A stretch of DNA of 7,099 nt, taken from positions 1 to 7,099 of the forward strand of contig JAQVZB010000049.1 of NCBI GenBank assembly GCA_029004695.1, given 5' to 3'. This document shows, piece after piece, positions 1-6,935 of the stretch. The notes beneath the pieces were generated by a model that was not told the DNA's origin, made no database searches, and saw nothing but the letters and a program-made list of their open reading frames with translations. The position numbers and the translations under genes were made by a program. How positions within the stretch are numbered: the stretch's first letter is position 1; each line of letters starts with the position of its first letter. The stretch is from Bacilli bacterium. Its GTDB lineage: Bacteria > Bacillota_I > Bacilli_A > RF39 > UBA660.

Positions 1-465
1 AAAGATAAAAATACCACTAATTTCATTGGATTTTATGAAATTATTAATAATGTTCCTGTTATAGTAGTTCAAGAAGAAAATAACGGCTATCAACAAAGAT
101 ATAGTATTGCTAAGTATTTAGGTGAACTTTTAATTATAAATGATTATAAAAAAGATGATTTAACGACTGAATTTGCTCTTTCTTTACTAATACCTAAACA
201 AAGTATAATTGAAGAATTTGGCGATAAAAGAATCAAAATTGACTTTAAAGAATTAGAAATTTTTAGTAACAATTATAAAGTAAGTTATAAAAATATTGTT
301 AATCGATTGTCTAATTATAAAATAATTACTCCTAGTAATGCTAAATATTTAAATATTTATATAAATAAAAATAATATTAAAGAAAAAGATTATTATGAAG
401 AACCTTTTGTTTATGAAAAATTAGAAGCTAAATTAAAAGCTAAAGGGATAATAAAAAAGAATTAA
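1..465 (+). CDS. ImmA/IrrE-like peptidase-fold protein, metal ligands missing (3' part only)
   Basis: An open frame enters from the left edge and ends at TAA 463-465, giving 154 visible residues; the true start is upstream. The layout resembles the ImmA/IrrE (DUF955) metallopeptidase domain: a short strand run (V19-V23), then QQRYSIAKYLGELLI at about 31-45, which lines up with the family's QRFxIAHELGHxLL helix. Next comes FALSLLIP at 58-65, which lines up with FAAELLMP, and then a tail with VSYKNIVNRL, like the family's small C-terminal helical segment. Family members cleave repressors or act as stress and phage-immunity regulators. Here the HExxH positions read K38-Y39-L40-G41-E42, and the third ligand position (four before F58) is Leu54. 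None of the zinc ligands remains, so peptidase activity is unlikely. A non-catalytic regulatory or binding role is inferred only. Any N-terminal helix-turn-helix would lie outside the window. The family call rests on pattern likeness, not a search. Confidence 0.6.
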   Translation, partial: KDKNTTNFIGFYEIINNVPVIVVQEENNGYQQRYSIAKYLGELLIINDYKKDDLTTEFALSLLIPKQSIIEEFGDKRIKIDFKELEIFSNNYKVSYKNIVNRLSNYKIITPSNAKYLNIYINKNNIKEKDYYEEPFVYEKLEAKLKAKGIIKKN

Positions 466-481
466 ACTAATTCTTTTTTAT
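451..481. terminator. Bidirectional intrinsic terminator spanning two convergent stop codons
   Basis: A perfect 14-bp inverted repeat has arms 451-464 and 468-481 with a 3-base loop (465-467, AAC). Each arm has an A-run or T-run on its outer side, so either strand yields a hairpin whose descending arm is U-rich. The plus stop (463-465) and minus stop (464-462) both lie within it. The stem has only one G-C pair (459/473), so it is weaker than a classical terminator, but its position between convergent genes supports the role. Confidence 0.65.
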
Positions 482-1253
482 TGTATTTAATTAAGGTTAA
501 AACTAAAAACATAATTGTTAAAGATAGACTTATAAATAACATAGCCGGATTTAATGAAGAATTAACAATTATATTTCTGGTATCAGCTAAAGTAAAAATT
601 GAAAAATATTTTAAAAATTCAATACTTTCACTAATAGTTGATAAGATATTTAAAATATAACTACCAAAAACAATTCCTAAACTTATTCCTACCATAGTTT
701 TAGTTTTACTAATAAATGTAGCTATAAACATACTTAAACTAAATATTACTAGGGATGTTAATAATGGCGATAAACTCAAATAGAAAAAGATTTTATCATT
801 AATATCTTCACTAGATATTAAACCAATATAATTAAATAGCCCAATAAATAAAACCATTGCTATAATGTAAATAAGACCTGCTGTTATTTTAGAAATAGCT
901 ATTTTAGTTCTTGTAGTAGGTAAACTATTTAAATATTCAATCGTTTTATCATCTTCTTCTTTTAAGATTAGATTAGATCCAAGTATAGCTGCAAAAGCAC
1001 CAGTTACTAAATAGATAAATATTAAACCTTCAGTTTGAAGCCATCCAAAAGCAGTGCTAATTGAAGAAATATCCATATTAAAGGATTTTAAAAAATCTTC
1101 AGGAAAAACTTTCATCAATTCATCCATCATTTTCATATTATCACTTTTTACTAAACTAGGATAAATTAAAAAGACAACTAAGAAAATGGAGCATAAGATA
1201 AAGGTCCATAAAATAAAACTTTTTAAATTAATTTTAATTTCTCTTTTAAACAT
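462..1253 (-). CDS. ABC-2 type exporter permease subunit
   Basis: This 263-residue integral membrane protein would form the transmembrane channel of the ABC exporter whose ATPase is encoded just upstream. Six hydrophobic segments are visible at about residues 13-31, 76-97, 121-146, 156-181, 186-207 and 236-255, the usual count for ABC-2 permeases. A cytoplasmic stretch after segment 2, EEDDKTIEYLNSLPTTRTKI (about 99-118), matches the family pattern in which an acidic GT/KTxE motif and 'LxxLPxxRxxI' precede the next helix; this loop normally contacts the ATPase. The start at ATG 1253-1251 has AGGAGG (1266-1261) seven bases upstream, overlapping the TAG stop of the ATPase gene, which suggests translational coupling. 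A single permease gene implies a homodimer. The substrate is unknown: relatives export antibiotics, bacteriocins or lipids, or confer resistance to them, and nothing here decides between these. Its stop shares a hairpin with the convergent gene. Confidence 0.85.
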   Translation of the reverse strand: MFKREIKINLKSFILWTFILCSIFLVVFLIYPSLVKSDNMKMMDELMKVFPEDFLKSFNMDISSISTAFGWLQTEGLIFIYLVTGAFAAILGSNLILKEEDDKTIEYLNSLPTTRTKIAISKITAGLIYIIAMVLFIGLFNYIGLISSEDINDKIFFYLSLSPLLTSLVIFSLSMFIATFISKTKTMVGISLGIVFGSYILNILSTISESIEFLKYFSIFTLADTRNIIVNSSLNPAMLFISLSLTIMFLVLTLIKYNKKELV

Positions 1254-1260
1254 TTTTATA

Positions 1261-1266
1261 CCTCCT
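1261..1266 (-). promoter_or_regulatory. Ribosome binding site of the ABC permease, overlapping the ATPase stop
   Basis: The minus strand reads AGGAGG here, a full match to the anti-Shine-Dalgarno sequence, seven bases before the permease ATG. Its first two bases are also the last two of the ATPase TAG stop (1267-1265), so a ribosome ending the first gene sits on the start site of the second. The gap between the two genes is 11 bases. Confidence 0.85.
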
Positions 1267-2137
1267 ACTTATAATAATGCAAGAAAATATCTTCTAAACT
1301 TGCTTCTTCTACTAATAATTTACTGATTTTATGTTTAGTTAACTCTTTTAATAAGATATTAATATCAATAGTATTTCGAAATTTAATGAGATTATTATTT
1401 AATTCATATTTATTTAGCTTTAATTCTTTGATAATTTTGTTTACATCTTCAGATATAATAGTTATATAAAATAAATTTAATTTATGAAGATTTTCTATTG
1501 CTTCAATTTTTAAAAGGGTTCCTTCTTTGATTATTCCAACTCGATCACATATTTTAGCTACCTCATTTAAGACATGAGTTGAATAAAGAATAGTTTTTCC
1601 TTTTTTCTTTTCCTCAAGTAATAAATTATAAAAATTTTGCTGCATAATTGGATCAAGTCCACTTGTAGGTTCATCTAAAATGAGTATTTCTGGTTCATGC
1701 ATTAAAGCAAGCACAATACCTAATTTTTTTAAGTTTCCTAAAGATAAATTTTCAATCTTTTTATTTTCATCTAGTTTAAATAATTTAACTAATTTATTTC
1801 GATTTTTCGAAAAATCTTTTTTATAAAAAGATTGATGATAATTTAATATTTCCTGCACTGTTAAATCTTCATATAAATTTATTTCACTTGGTAAATATCC
1901 GATTATTTCTTTTAAAGGAATATTGTCTTTATCAAATAATATACCATTAATATAGATTTCCCCTTCATTTTTATTAATTAAATTCATAATACATCTTAAA
2001 GTAGTTGATTTACCTGCCCCATTTGGACCTATAAAACCAAATATTTCCCCTTTTTTTAATTCTAAATTTAAATTTTTAACTCCCAAAATATCACCATAAT
2101 ATTTGGTTAGATTTTTAATTTCTAAAGCTGCTTTCAT
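1265..2137 (-). CDS. ABC transporter ATP-binding protein (BcrA-like exporter ATPase)
   Basis: This 290-residue cytoplasmic ATPase powers the adjacent membrane subunit. Visible motifs are Walker A GPNGAGKST (37-45), a signature LSLGN at 131-135 replacing LSGGQ as is common in this exporter group, Walker B ILILDEP (151-157) with catalytic E156, the D-loop SGLDP (159-163) and the switch histidine H188 in STHV. The last ~80 residues form the less conserved C-terminal extension typical of BcrA/CcmA-like proteins. The longer open frame begins at 2182, but I chose ATG 2137-2135. It has a perfect AGGAGG (2149-2144) six bases upstream, and the protein then begins MKAALEIKNLTKYYG, the normal family N-terminus; the extra 15 residues would overlap the likely promoter. 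It is the first gene of a two-gene operon with the permease. The transported substrate cannot be assigned, although 'bacitracin-type' labels are often copied onto such genes. Confidence 0.9.
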   Translation of the reverse strand: MKAALEIKNLTKYYGDILGVKNLNLELKKGEIFGFIGPNGAGKSTTLRCIMNLINKNEGEIYINGILFDKDNIPLKEIIGYLPSEINLYEDLTVQEILNYHQSFYKKDFSKNRNKLVKLFKLDENKKIENLSLGNLKKLGIVLALMHEPEILILDEPTSGLDPIMQQNFYNLLLEEKKKGKTILYSTHVLNEVAKICDRVGIIKEGTLLKIEAIENLHKLNLFYITIISEDVNKIIKELKLNKYELNNNLIKFRNTIDINILLKELTKHKISKLLVEEASLEDIFLHYYK

Positions 2138-2143
2138 TAGAGA

Positions 2144-2149
2144 CCTCCT
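2144..2149 (-). promoter_or_regulatory. Ribosome binding site deciding the ABC ATPase start
   Basis: The minus strand reads AGGAGG, six bases before ATG 2137-2135. The upstream in-frame ATG at 2182 has no comparable site and lies within the inferred promoter, so the shorter protein is preferred. Confidence 0.85.
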
Positions 2150-2158
2150 AATATATAA

Positions 2159-2201
2159 ATTATACAACAAATTATATGACATTTATATAAAATTTAGTCA
2201 A
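2159..2201 (-). promoter_or_regulatory. Probable promoter of the ABC exporter operon
   Basis: On the minus strand there is TTGACT (2201-2196) as a -35 and TATAAT (2176-2171) as a -10, with a 19-base spacer that is two longer than ideal. A second TATAAT at 2164-2159 lies nearer the gene but lacks a good -35. Transcription from the first would give a leader of about 27 bases ending at the AGGAGG site. Which -10 is used cannot be decided in such AT-rich DNA. Confidence 0.5.
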
Positions 2202-2222
2202 AAATAAATCATGCTTTTATTT
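2202..2222. repeat. Short AT-only inverted repeat in the divergent promoter region
   Basis: AAATAAA (2202-2208) is repeated inverted as TTTATTT (2216-2222) around a seven-base centre TCATGCT. It lies directly upstream of the exporter -35. It could be an operator, but a 7-bp match of pure A and T is expected often by chance at this base composition. Confidence 0.2.
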
Positions 2223-2223
2223 A

Positions 2224-2246
2224 TGATTCTTTAAAAAGAAGAATCA
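2224..2246. repeat. 8-bp inverted repeat between divergent promoters
   Basis: TGATTCTT (2224-2231) and AAGAATCA (2239-2246) are perfect inverted copies separated by seven bases. The element lies between the two divergent transcription units, about 22 bases upstream of the exporter -35 and about 60 bases upstream of the pcrA -10, a position suited to a regulator binding site. The arms each contain two G/C bases, so the match is less trivial than the AT-only repeat beside it. No cognate regulator is encoded between the genes. Confidence 0.35.
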
Positions 2247-2304
2247 ATAATATCGGACATTTATTTGTAAAATTATTGTAACACTTTTTAAATATTGGGA
2301 AAAA

Positions 2305-2313
2305 TGATATAAT
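2305..2313 (+). promoter_or_regulatory. Extended -10 promoter element of the pcrA-ligA operon
   Basis: TGATATAAT gives a consensus TATAAT (2308-2313) with an upstream TG in the extended -10 position. No good -35 sits at the correct distance (the bases there are T-rich), which fits an extended -10 promoter. Expected transcription start is about 2320, leaving a leader of roughly 20 bases before the ATG at 2339. Confidence 0.6.
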
Positions 2314-2338
2314 TAAGTAGTAAGAAAGTGGGATCAAT

Positions 2339-4414
2339 ATGGAGTATTTAAATAAATTAAATAAAGAACAAATAGAAGCTGTTACCCATATAGATGGTCC
2401 ATTATTGGTTATGGCTGGAGCTGGTTCTGGTAAGACTAAAGTCTTAACAACTCGAATTGTATATTTAGTAGATGAAGGGATTAACCCTTATAATATAATA
2501 GCTATTACTTTTACTAATAAAGCAGCTAAAGAGATGCGTGATAGAGTAAATAATATGATTGGAGAAGTATCATCTTTTATTGGGACATTTCATTCTCTTG
2601 GACTTAGAATTATTAGAGAAAATAATACGATATTAGGTCTTAATAATAATTTTACCATTATCGATTCATCTGATGCTTTATCAATTATTAAAAAAATCTT
2701 AAAAGAAAAAAATTTAGATCCTAAACATTATAGTCCTTACTATATTAGAAATAAAATAAGTTTTATTAAAAATCAAATGTTAAATGATTTTGAACTTGAA
2801 AAATTTTTTAATACTCCAATTGATAAAGTTGTTGTCGAAGTATATCACTTATATAATGATAAATTAATAAAAAGTTCGAGCGTTGATTTTGATGATTTAT
2901 TGTTAATGCCAGTTAAATTATTTACTGATCATAAAGATATATTAGAACATTATCAAGATAGATTTAAATATATTTTAATTGATGAGTATCAAGATACTAA
3001 TCCAGTTCAGTATAAATTATCAGTAATGTTAAGTTCAAAGTATAAAAATATTTTTGTAGTTGGTGATATGAATCAAAGTATTTATGCTTTTAGACAAGCT
3101 GATTATCGGAATATAATTAATTTTGAGAATGATTTTAAAAACACTAAAGTAATTAAATTAGAGCATAATTATCGTAGTACTAATACCATTCTTTCAGCAG
3201 CTAATGAAGTAATAAAAAATAATAAAGAAAGAAAAGATTTAAAACTATATTCGGAAAATGGCGAGGGAGTAAAAATTAAATACTTAAGGAGTTATGATGA
3301 AAAACACGAAGTAGCTTTAATAATCGATGAAATAAAAGATTTACATAATCAAGGTATTAATTATGAAGAAATGGCTGTTTTATATCGCACTAATGCTCAA
3401 TCTCGAATAATTGAAGAAGTATTTTTAGGAAAAGGAATCCCATGTAAAGTATTTGGTAGTTACTTCTTTATTGACCGAAAAGAAATCAAAGATTTAATTG
3501 CTTATTTAAGATTAATTTATAATGAAAATGATGAAATAAGTTTAAGAAGAATTATCAATGTCCCTAAAAGAGGTATTGGCGATGCTGCTATAAATAAATT
3601 AGAAGATTTTGCAAATGAAAATCATACTACTTTATTTGCATCTTTATCTACTAAGAAAGAGATGGAATTTCAAGATATTATTTTAAATTTAAAAACTAGA
3701 AGTGAAAATTTAAGTTTAACTGAACTTATCGATGAAATATTAAATTTATCAGGTATGAAGAAAGAATTAGAATCATCTAAATTATTAGAAGATGAAATAA
3801 GATTAGATAACTTATATGAATTTAAAAGTATTACCGCATCTTATGAAGAAAGAACGGGATCGGTTCATTTAGGAGACTTTTTAGAAGAAATTTCTTTAAT
3901 AAGTGATGTATCTAATCATCAAAATGATGGTGATGAAGTAACCTTAATGACGCTTCATAGTGCTAAAGGTTTAGAATTTAAAGTGGTATTTTTATGTGGG
4001 ATGGAAGAAGGTATTTTTCCCCATAGTATGTCACTTATGGAAGGTAATATTGAAGAAGAAAGACGTTTATGCTATGTTGGTATTACTAGAGCTAAAGATC
4101 GATTATATTTAACAAATGCTAAAAGAAGAATGCTTTATGGAAAAGAACAACAAAACTTACCTTCAAGGTTTATTACGGAAATTAATAAAGAAAAAATTGA
4201 AAGTAATAATATAGCTCCAATTCCTCAAATAATTCATAAAGAATTGATGTATACAAATGATAATAATGATATTATTGTTGGAACGATTATAAATCATACC
4301 ATTCATGGAACTGGAGTGGTGACTAAGTTAGATGGTGGTTTAATCGATGTTGCTTTTAAAATTGGTACTAAAAAATTAATGAAAAATCATAAAAATATCA
4401 GTATAATAAATTAA
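2339..4414 (+). CDS. pcrA: ATP-dependent DNA helicase PcrA/UvrD (superfamily 1A)
   Basis: This 691-residue helicase moves 3' to 5' on single-stranded DNA and acts in excision repair, clearing stalled forks and rolling-circle replication. All SF1A motifs are present: Q motif LNKEQ (7-11), Walker A AGAGSGKT (26-33), Ia TFTNKAAKEM (57-66), Ic GTFHS (82-86), II DEYQDT (215-220), III GDMNQSIYAFRQAD (242-255), IV EHNYRST (275-281), V TLMTLHSAKGLEF (535-547) and VI EEERRLCYVGITRAK (572-586). The last ~48 residues (from about 644) form the Tudor-like C-terminal domain that in PcrA binds RNA polymerase. The length is slightly below the usual ~720-740. Motif III differs from the common GDxDQSIYxWRGAD, and the protein has no tryptophan at all. 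The N-terminus MEYLNKLNKEQIEAVTH fits PcrA proteins and fixes the start; its ribosome site (AGTGGG, 2327-2332) is weak. LigA follows 16 bases after the stop, the pair known from Bacillus, here without pcrB upstream. Confidence 0.95.
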   Translation: MEYLNKLNKEQIEAVTHIDGPLLVMAGAGSGKTKVLTTRIVYLVDEGINPYNIIAITFTNKAAKEMRDRVNNMIGEVSSFIGTFHSLGLRIIRENNTILGLNNNFTIIDSSDALSIIKKILKEKNLDPKHYSPYYIRNKISFIKNQMLNDFELEKFFNTPIDKVVVEVYHLYNDKLIKSSSVDFDDLLLMPVKLFTDHKDILEHYQDRFKYILIDEYQDTNPVQYKLSVMLSSKYKNIFVVGDMNQSIYAFRQADYRNIINFENDFKNTKVIKLEHNYRSTNTILSAANEVIKNNKERKDLKLYSENGEGVKIKYLRSYDEKHEVALIIDEIKDLHNQGINYEEMAVLYRTNAQSRIIEEVFLGKGIPCKVFGSYFFIDRKEIKDLIAYLRLIYNENDEISLRRIINVPKRGIGDAAINKLEDFANENHTTLFASLSTKKEMEFQDIILNLKTRSENLSLTELIDEILNLSGMKKELESSKLLEDEIRLDNLYEFKSITASYEERTGSVHLGDFLEEISLISDVSNHQNDGDEVTLMTLHSAKGLEFKVVFLCGMEEGIFPHSMSLMEGNIEEERRLCYVGITRAKDRLYLTNAKRRMLYGKEQQNLPSRFITEINKEKIESNNIAPIPQIIHKELMYTNDNNDIIVGTIINHTIHGTGVVTKLDGGLIDVAFKIGTKKLMKNHKNISIIN

Positions 4415-4426
4415 AAGGAAGAAGGA
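4415..4426 (+). promoter_or_regulatory. Ribosome binding region of ligA
   Basis: The 16-base pcrA-ligA gap is almost wholly purine and contains AAGGAA (4415-4420) and GAAGGA (4421-4426). They are 10 and 4 bases from the ligA ATG at 4431. No promoter or terminator fits in the gap, so ligA is read from the pcrA transcript. Confidence 0.6.
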
Positions 4427-4430
4427 TTCA

Positions 4431-6404
4431 ATGAAAGAAAGATATAATGAATTATTACAATTAATTAATAATGCCAATTATGAGTATTATGTTTTAGATA
4501 ATCCTTCTGTAACAGATAATGTATGGGATAATTGGTTTAATGAATTATTAGAAATCGAAAAAAATTATCCGGAATTAAAAGCCGCTGATTCACCTTCGCA
4601 AAGAGTTGGTGGAGAAATAATATCTAAATTTGAAAAAGTTTATCATGAAATCCCATTAATGAGTTTATCAAATGTTTTTAATGAAGAAGAAATCTTTCTT
4701 TTTGATGAAAGAATAAAAAAAGAATTTAAAAATCCTAAATATGTTTGTGAACTTAAAATTGATGGTTTATCAGTTTCTTTAATCTATAAAGATGGGATTT
4801 TAAAAACCGCAGCAACAAGAGGAAATGGTGTATTAGGAGAAAATATTACTCACAATGTTAAAACTATTAAATCGATTCCCTTGAAATTAAAAGAAAATAT
4901 TGATTTAGATGTTCGGGGCGAAATTTATATGCCGAAAGATACTTTTATTAAGTTAAATAAATCAAGAGCTGAAAAAAAGGAACCTTTATTTCAAAATCCA
5001 CGTAATGCTGCTGCTGGAAGTATTCGCCAGTTAGATAGCAGGATTGCAAAATCAAGGAATTTAGATGCTTTTTTTTATCATAATCCTAATACTAAATTAA
5101 ATTCTCATTATGAAACTTTAAAAGAATTAAAAAGTTTAGGTTTAATTATTAATCCTCTTATCGAATTATTAAATAATATTAATGAAGTAATTACTTATAT
5201 CAATAAATGGTCTTTAAAAAGAAATGAATTACCATATGAAATAGATGGTGTTGTTATTAAACTAGATGATATTAACATGCAAAAAGAATTGGGTTATACA
5301 GCTAAAAGTCCTAAATGGGCTACAGCTTATAAATTTCCCCCTGAAGAAGTTGAAACTAAATTAAGAAGTATAATATGTACAGTGGGTAGAACTGGATTAA
5401 TAACCCCTAATGCGATATTTGATCCGGTTAAAGTAATGGGTTCAACGATTAGAAGAGCAACTTTACATAATGAATCTTATATTAAAGAAAGAGATTTAAA
5501 AATTGGTGATTATATCCTAATTAGAAAAGCTGGAGATGTAATACCAGAAGTAATATCAGCAGTAAAAGAAAAACGATCTGGTAATGAACAAGAATTTATC
5601 ATGCCAAAGTATTGCCCAATATGTAACCATGAATTAATAAAATCAGCTTCTTTAATAGATTTAATATGCCCTAATAAACTATGTGATGCTCGTAATATTG
5701 AAGGTTTAATCCATTATGCTAGTAAGCAAGCTATGAATATCGATGGTTTAGGAGAAAAAATAATTGAGCAATTCTATAATCAAGGGATAATTAGGAATTT
5801 TATTGATATTTATAATTTAAAATATCAGAAAGAAGAGTTAACAAAATTAGAAGGTTTTGGCGAAAAAAGTATTAAAAATTTACTATCTTCAATTGAAAAT
5901 TCGAAAAACAATTCTTTAGAAAAATTATTATTTGCGATCGGAATAAAAGGAATTGGCGAAAAAACAGCTAAAATACTAGCTAAAAAATATTTTTGTATTG
6001 ATAATATAATTAAAGAATCATTAAATGATAATATAAAACTTCCTGATATAGGACCAATTTTAAATAAGAGCATTAAAAATTACTTTCTAAATGATGAAAA
6101 CATTAAACTTATTAACAATTTAAAAGAACTAGGCATTAATATGAGCTATTTAGGTGATAAAATAACCGAAAATGAAAACTTTTTAAATAAAAAAATTGTA
6201 GTAACAGGGACTTTAAATAACTACAACCGAAACGAAATTCAGAATATAATAGAATTAAATGGAGGCTTATGGTCTTCATCGGTATCTAAAAATACTGATG
6301 TTGTAATAGTTGGTAAAAATGCTGGCTTAAAATATCAAAAAGCTTTAGATTTTAAGATTGAAATATGGGATGAAAACATTCTAGAAGAAAAATTGAAAGG
6401 TTAA
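4431..6404 (+). CDS. ligA: NAD+-dependent DNA ligase LigA
   Basis: This 657-residue essential enzyme seals nicks in replication and repair using NAD+. The length is normal and all domains are visible. The NMN-binding domain Ia is at 1-65. The adenylation domain has the AMP-accepting lysine in ELKIDG (K109, D111, G112), VRGE, NPRNAAAGSIRQ, DGVVIK (K277) and AYKFPPEE (K301). The OB fold spans about 308-385. A four-cysteine zinc site follows at C395, C398, C413 and C418. Helix-hairpin-helix repeats include LEGFGEKS and IKGIGEKTA. A C-terminal BRCT domain (about 586-657) has ELNGG and VSKNTDVVIVG. Two positions differ from the usual pattern: the domain Ia motif DxEYD reads D29-N-V-W32-D33, with Trp where E. 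coli has Tyr35, and RGDG reads RGNG (N132). All other key residues are intact, so an active enzyme is expected. It is the second gene of the pcrA operon; the hydrolase gene starts four bases after its stop. Confidence 0.97.
   Translation: MKERYNELLQLINNANYEYYVLDNPSVTDNVWDNWFNELLEIEKNYPELKAADSPSQRVGGEIISKFEKVYHEIPLMSLSNVFNEEEIFLFDERIKKEFKNPKYVCELKIDGLSVSLIYKDGILKTAATRGNGVLGENITHNVKTIKSIPLKLKENIDLDVRGEIYMPKDTFIKLNKSRAEKKEPLFQNPRNAAAGSIRQLDSRIAKSRNLDAFFYHNPNTKLNSHYETLKELKSLGLIINPLIELLNNINEVITYINKWSLKRNELPYEIDGVVIKLDDINMQKELGYTAKSPKWATAYKFPPEEVETKLRSIICTVGRTGLITPNAIFDPVKVMGSTIRRATLHNESYIKERDLKIGDYILIRKAGDVIPEVISAVKEKRSGNEQEFIMPKYCPICNHELIKSASLIDLICPNKLCDARNIEGLIHYASKQAMNIDGLGEKIIEQFYNQGIIRNFIDIYNLKYQKEELTKLEGFGEKSIKNLLSSIENSKNNSLEKLLFAIGIKGIGEKTAKILAKKYFCIDNIIKESLNDNIKLPDIGPILNKSIKNYFLNDENIKLINNLKELGINMSYLGDKITENENFLNKKIVVTGTLNNYNRNEIQNIIELNGGLWSSSVSKNTDVVIVGKNAGLKYQKALDFKIEIWDENILEEKLKG
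6395..6400 (+). promoter_or_regulatory. Weak ribosome binding site of the hydrolase gene inside the ligA end
   Basis: GAAAGG lies within the final ligA codons, eight bases before the ATG at 6409 and just before the ligA TAA at 6402-6404. The overlap suggests that translation of the hydrolase depends on ribosomes finishing ligA. Confidence 0.55.
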
Positions 6405-6408
6405 AAAT

Positions 6409-6933
6409 ATGGAAATAAAAACTTTAAGGGTTGGCTATTTACAAACTAATTGCTATATTTTAAAAAAAGATCATAAATATTTAATAATAGATCCAGGTGA
6501 TGAAGCAAATAAAATAATTAACTATATTGATGGTGATGTAGAAGGTATATTAGTAACTCATAATCATTTTGATCACATTGGAGCATGTGATGAATTAAAA
6601 GAATATTTTAAATGTAAAGTTTATCATTATTCAAACTTAAAAGAAGGAAAAAATAAAATATCTATTTTTAATTTTGAAGTAATTTATAATCCAGGTCATA
6701 CTAAGGATTCGATTAGTTTTCTATTTGATAATGATTTATTTTGTGGTGATTTTATTTTTGAAGACAGTATTGGCAGAACTGATGCTGGGGGTAATAATAA
6801 AGATATGAAAGATAGTATTATGAAAATAATAAAATATTCTCCAAATATTAATATTTACCCTGGTCATGGTAATAAAACGATTTTAAAAAATGAAATAGAT
6901 ACATTACTTTATTTTAAAGAACATTATTTATAA
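6409..6933 (+). CDS. Metallo-beta-lactamase-fold hydrolase, glyoxalase II-like
   Basis: This 174-residue cytoplasmic protein belongs to the small glyoxalase II-like (YcbL/YqgX type) branch of the metallo-beta-lactamase fold. The complete binuclear metal site is visible: H51, H53, D55 and H56 in THNHFDH, H97 in NPGHT, D114 in CGDFIF and H153 in YPGHG. The N-terminus LQTNCYIL...IIDPGD and the segment GRTDAGG (122-128) are also typical of this group. Members hydrolyse thioesters such as S-lactoylglutathione or related bacillithiol or other acyl-thiol adducts; the natural substrate here is unknown. It lacks the extra C-terminal helical domain of true GloB and is somewhat shorter than the usual ~200 residues. 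It lies four bases after ligA and is the last gene before a strong terminator, so it belongs to the pcrA-ligA operon, although no functional link to DNA repair is evident. The start fits the family N-terminus. Confidence 0.9.
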   Translation: MEIKTLRVGYLQTNCYILKKDHKYLIIDPGDEANKIINYIDGDVEGILVTHNHFDHIGACDELKEYFKCKVYHYSNLKEGKNKISIFNFEVIYNPGHTKDSISFLFDNDLFCGDFIFEDSIGRTDAGGNNKDMKDSIMKIIKYSPNINIYPGHGNKTILKNEIDTLLYFKEHYL

Positions 6934-6935
6934 TC

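Noticed and set aside
1741..1755. Degenerate ABC signature (LSLGN in place of LSGGQ) as a sign of an inactive ATPase
   Set aside because: This variant is common in ABC-2 exporter ATPases, and Walker A, Walker B, the catalytic Glu and the switch His are all intact.
2138..2182. A 15-residue N-terminal extension of the ABC ATPase from an upstream ATG
   Set aside because: There is no Shine-Dalgarno sequence before it, it would cover the likely -10 boxes, and the internal ATG has AGGAGG at ideal spacing with a family-typical N-terminus.
5825..6073. An 82-codon open frame on the minus strand inside ligA
   Set aside because: It lies wholly within the LigA helix-hairpin-helix coding region, has no ribosome site or family likeness, and looks like a by-product of the AT-rich antisense frame.
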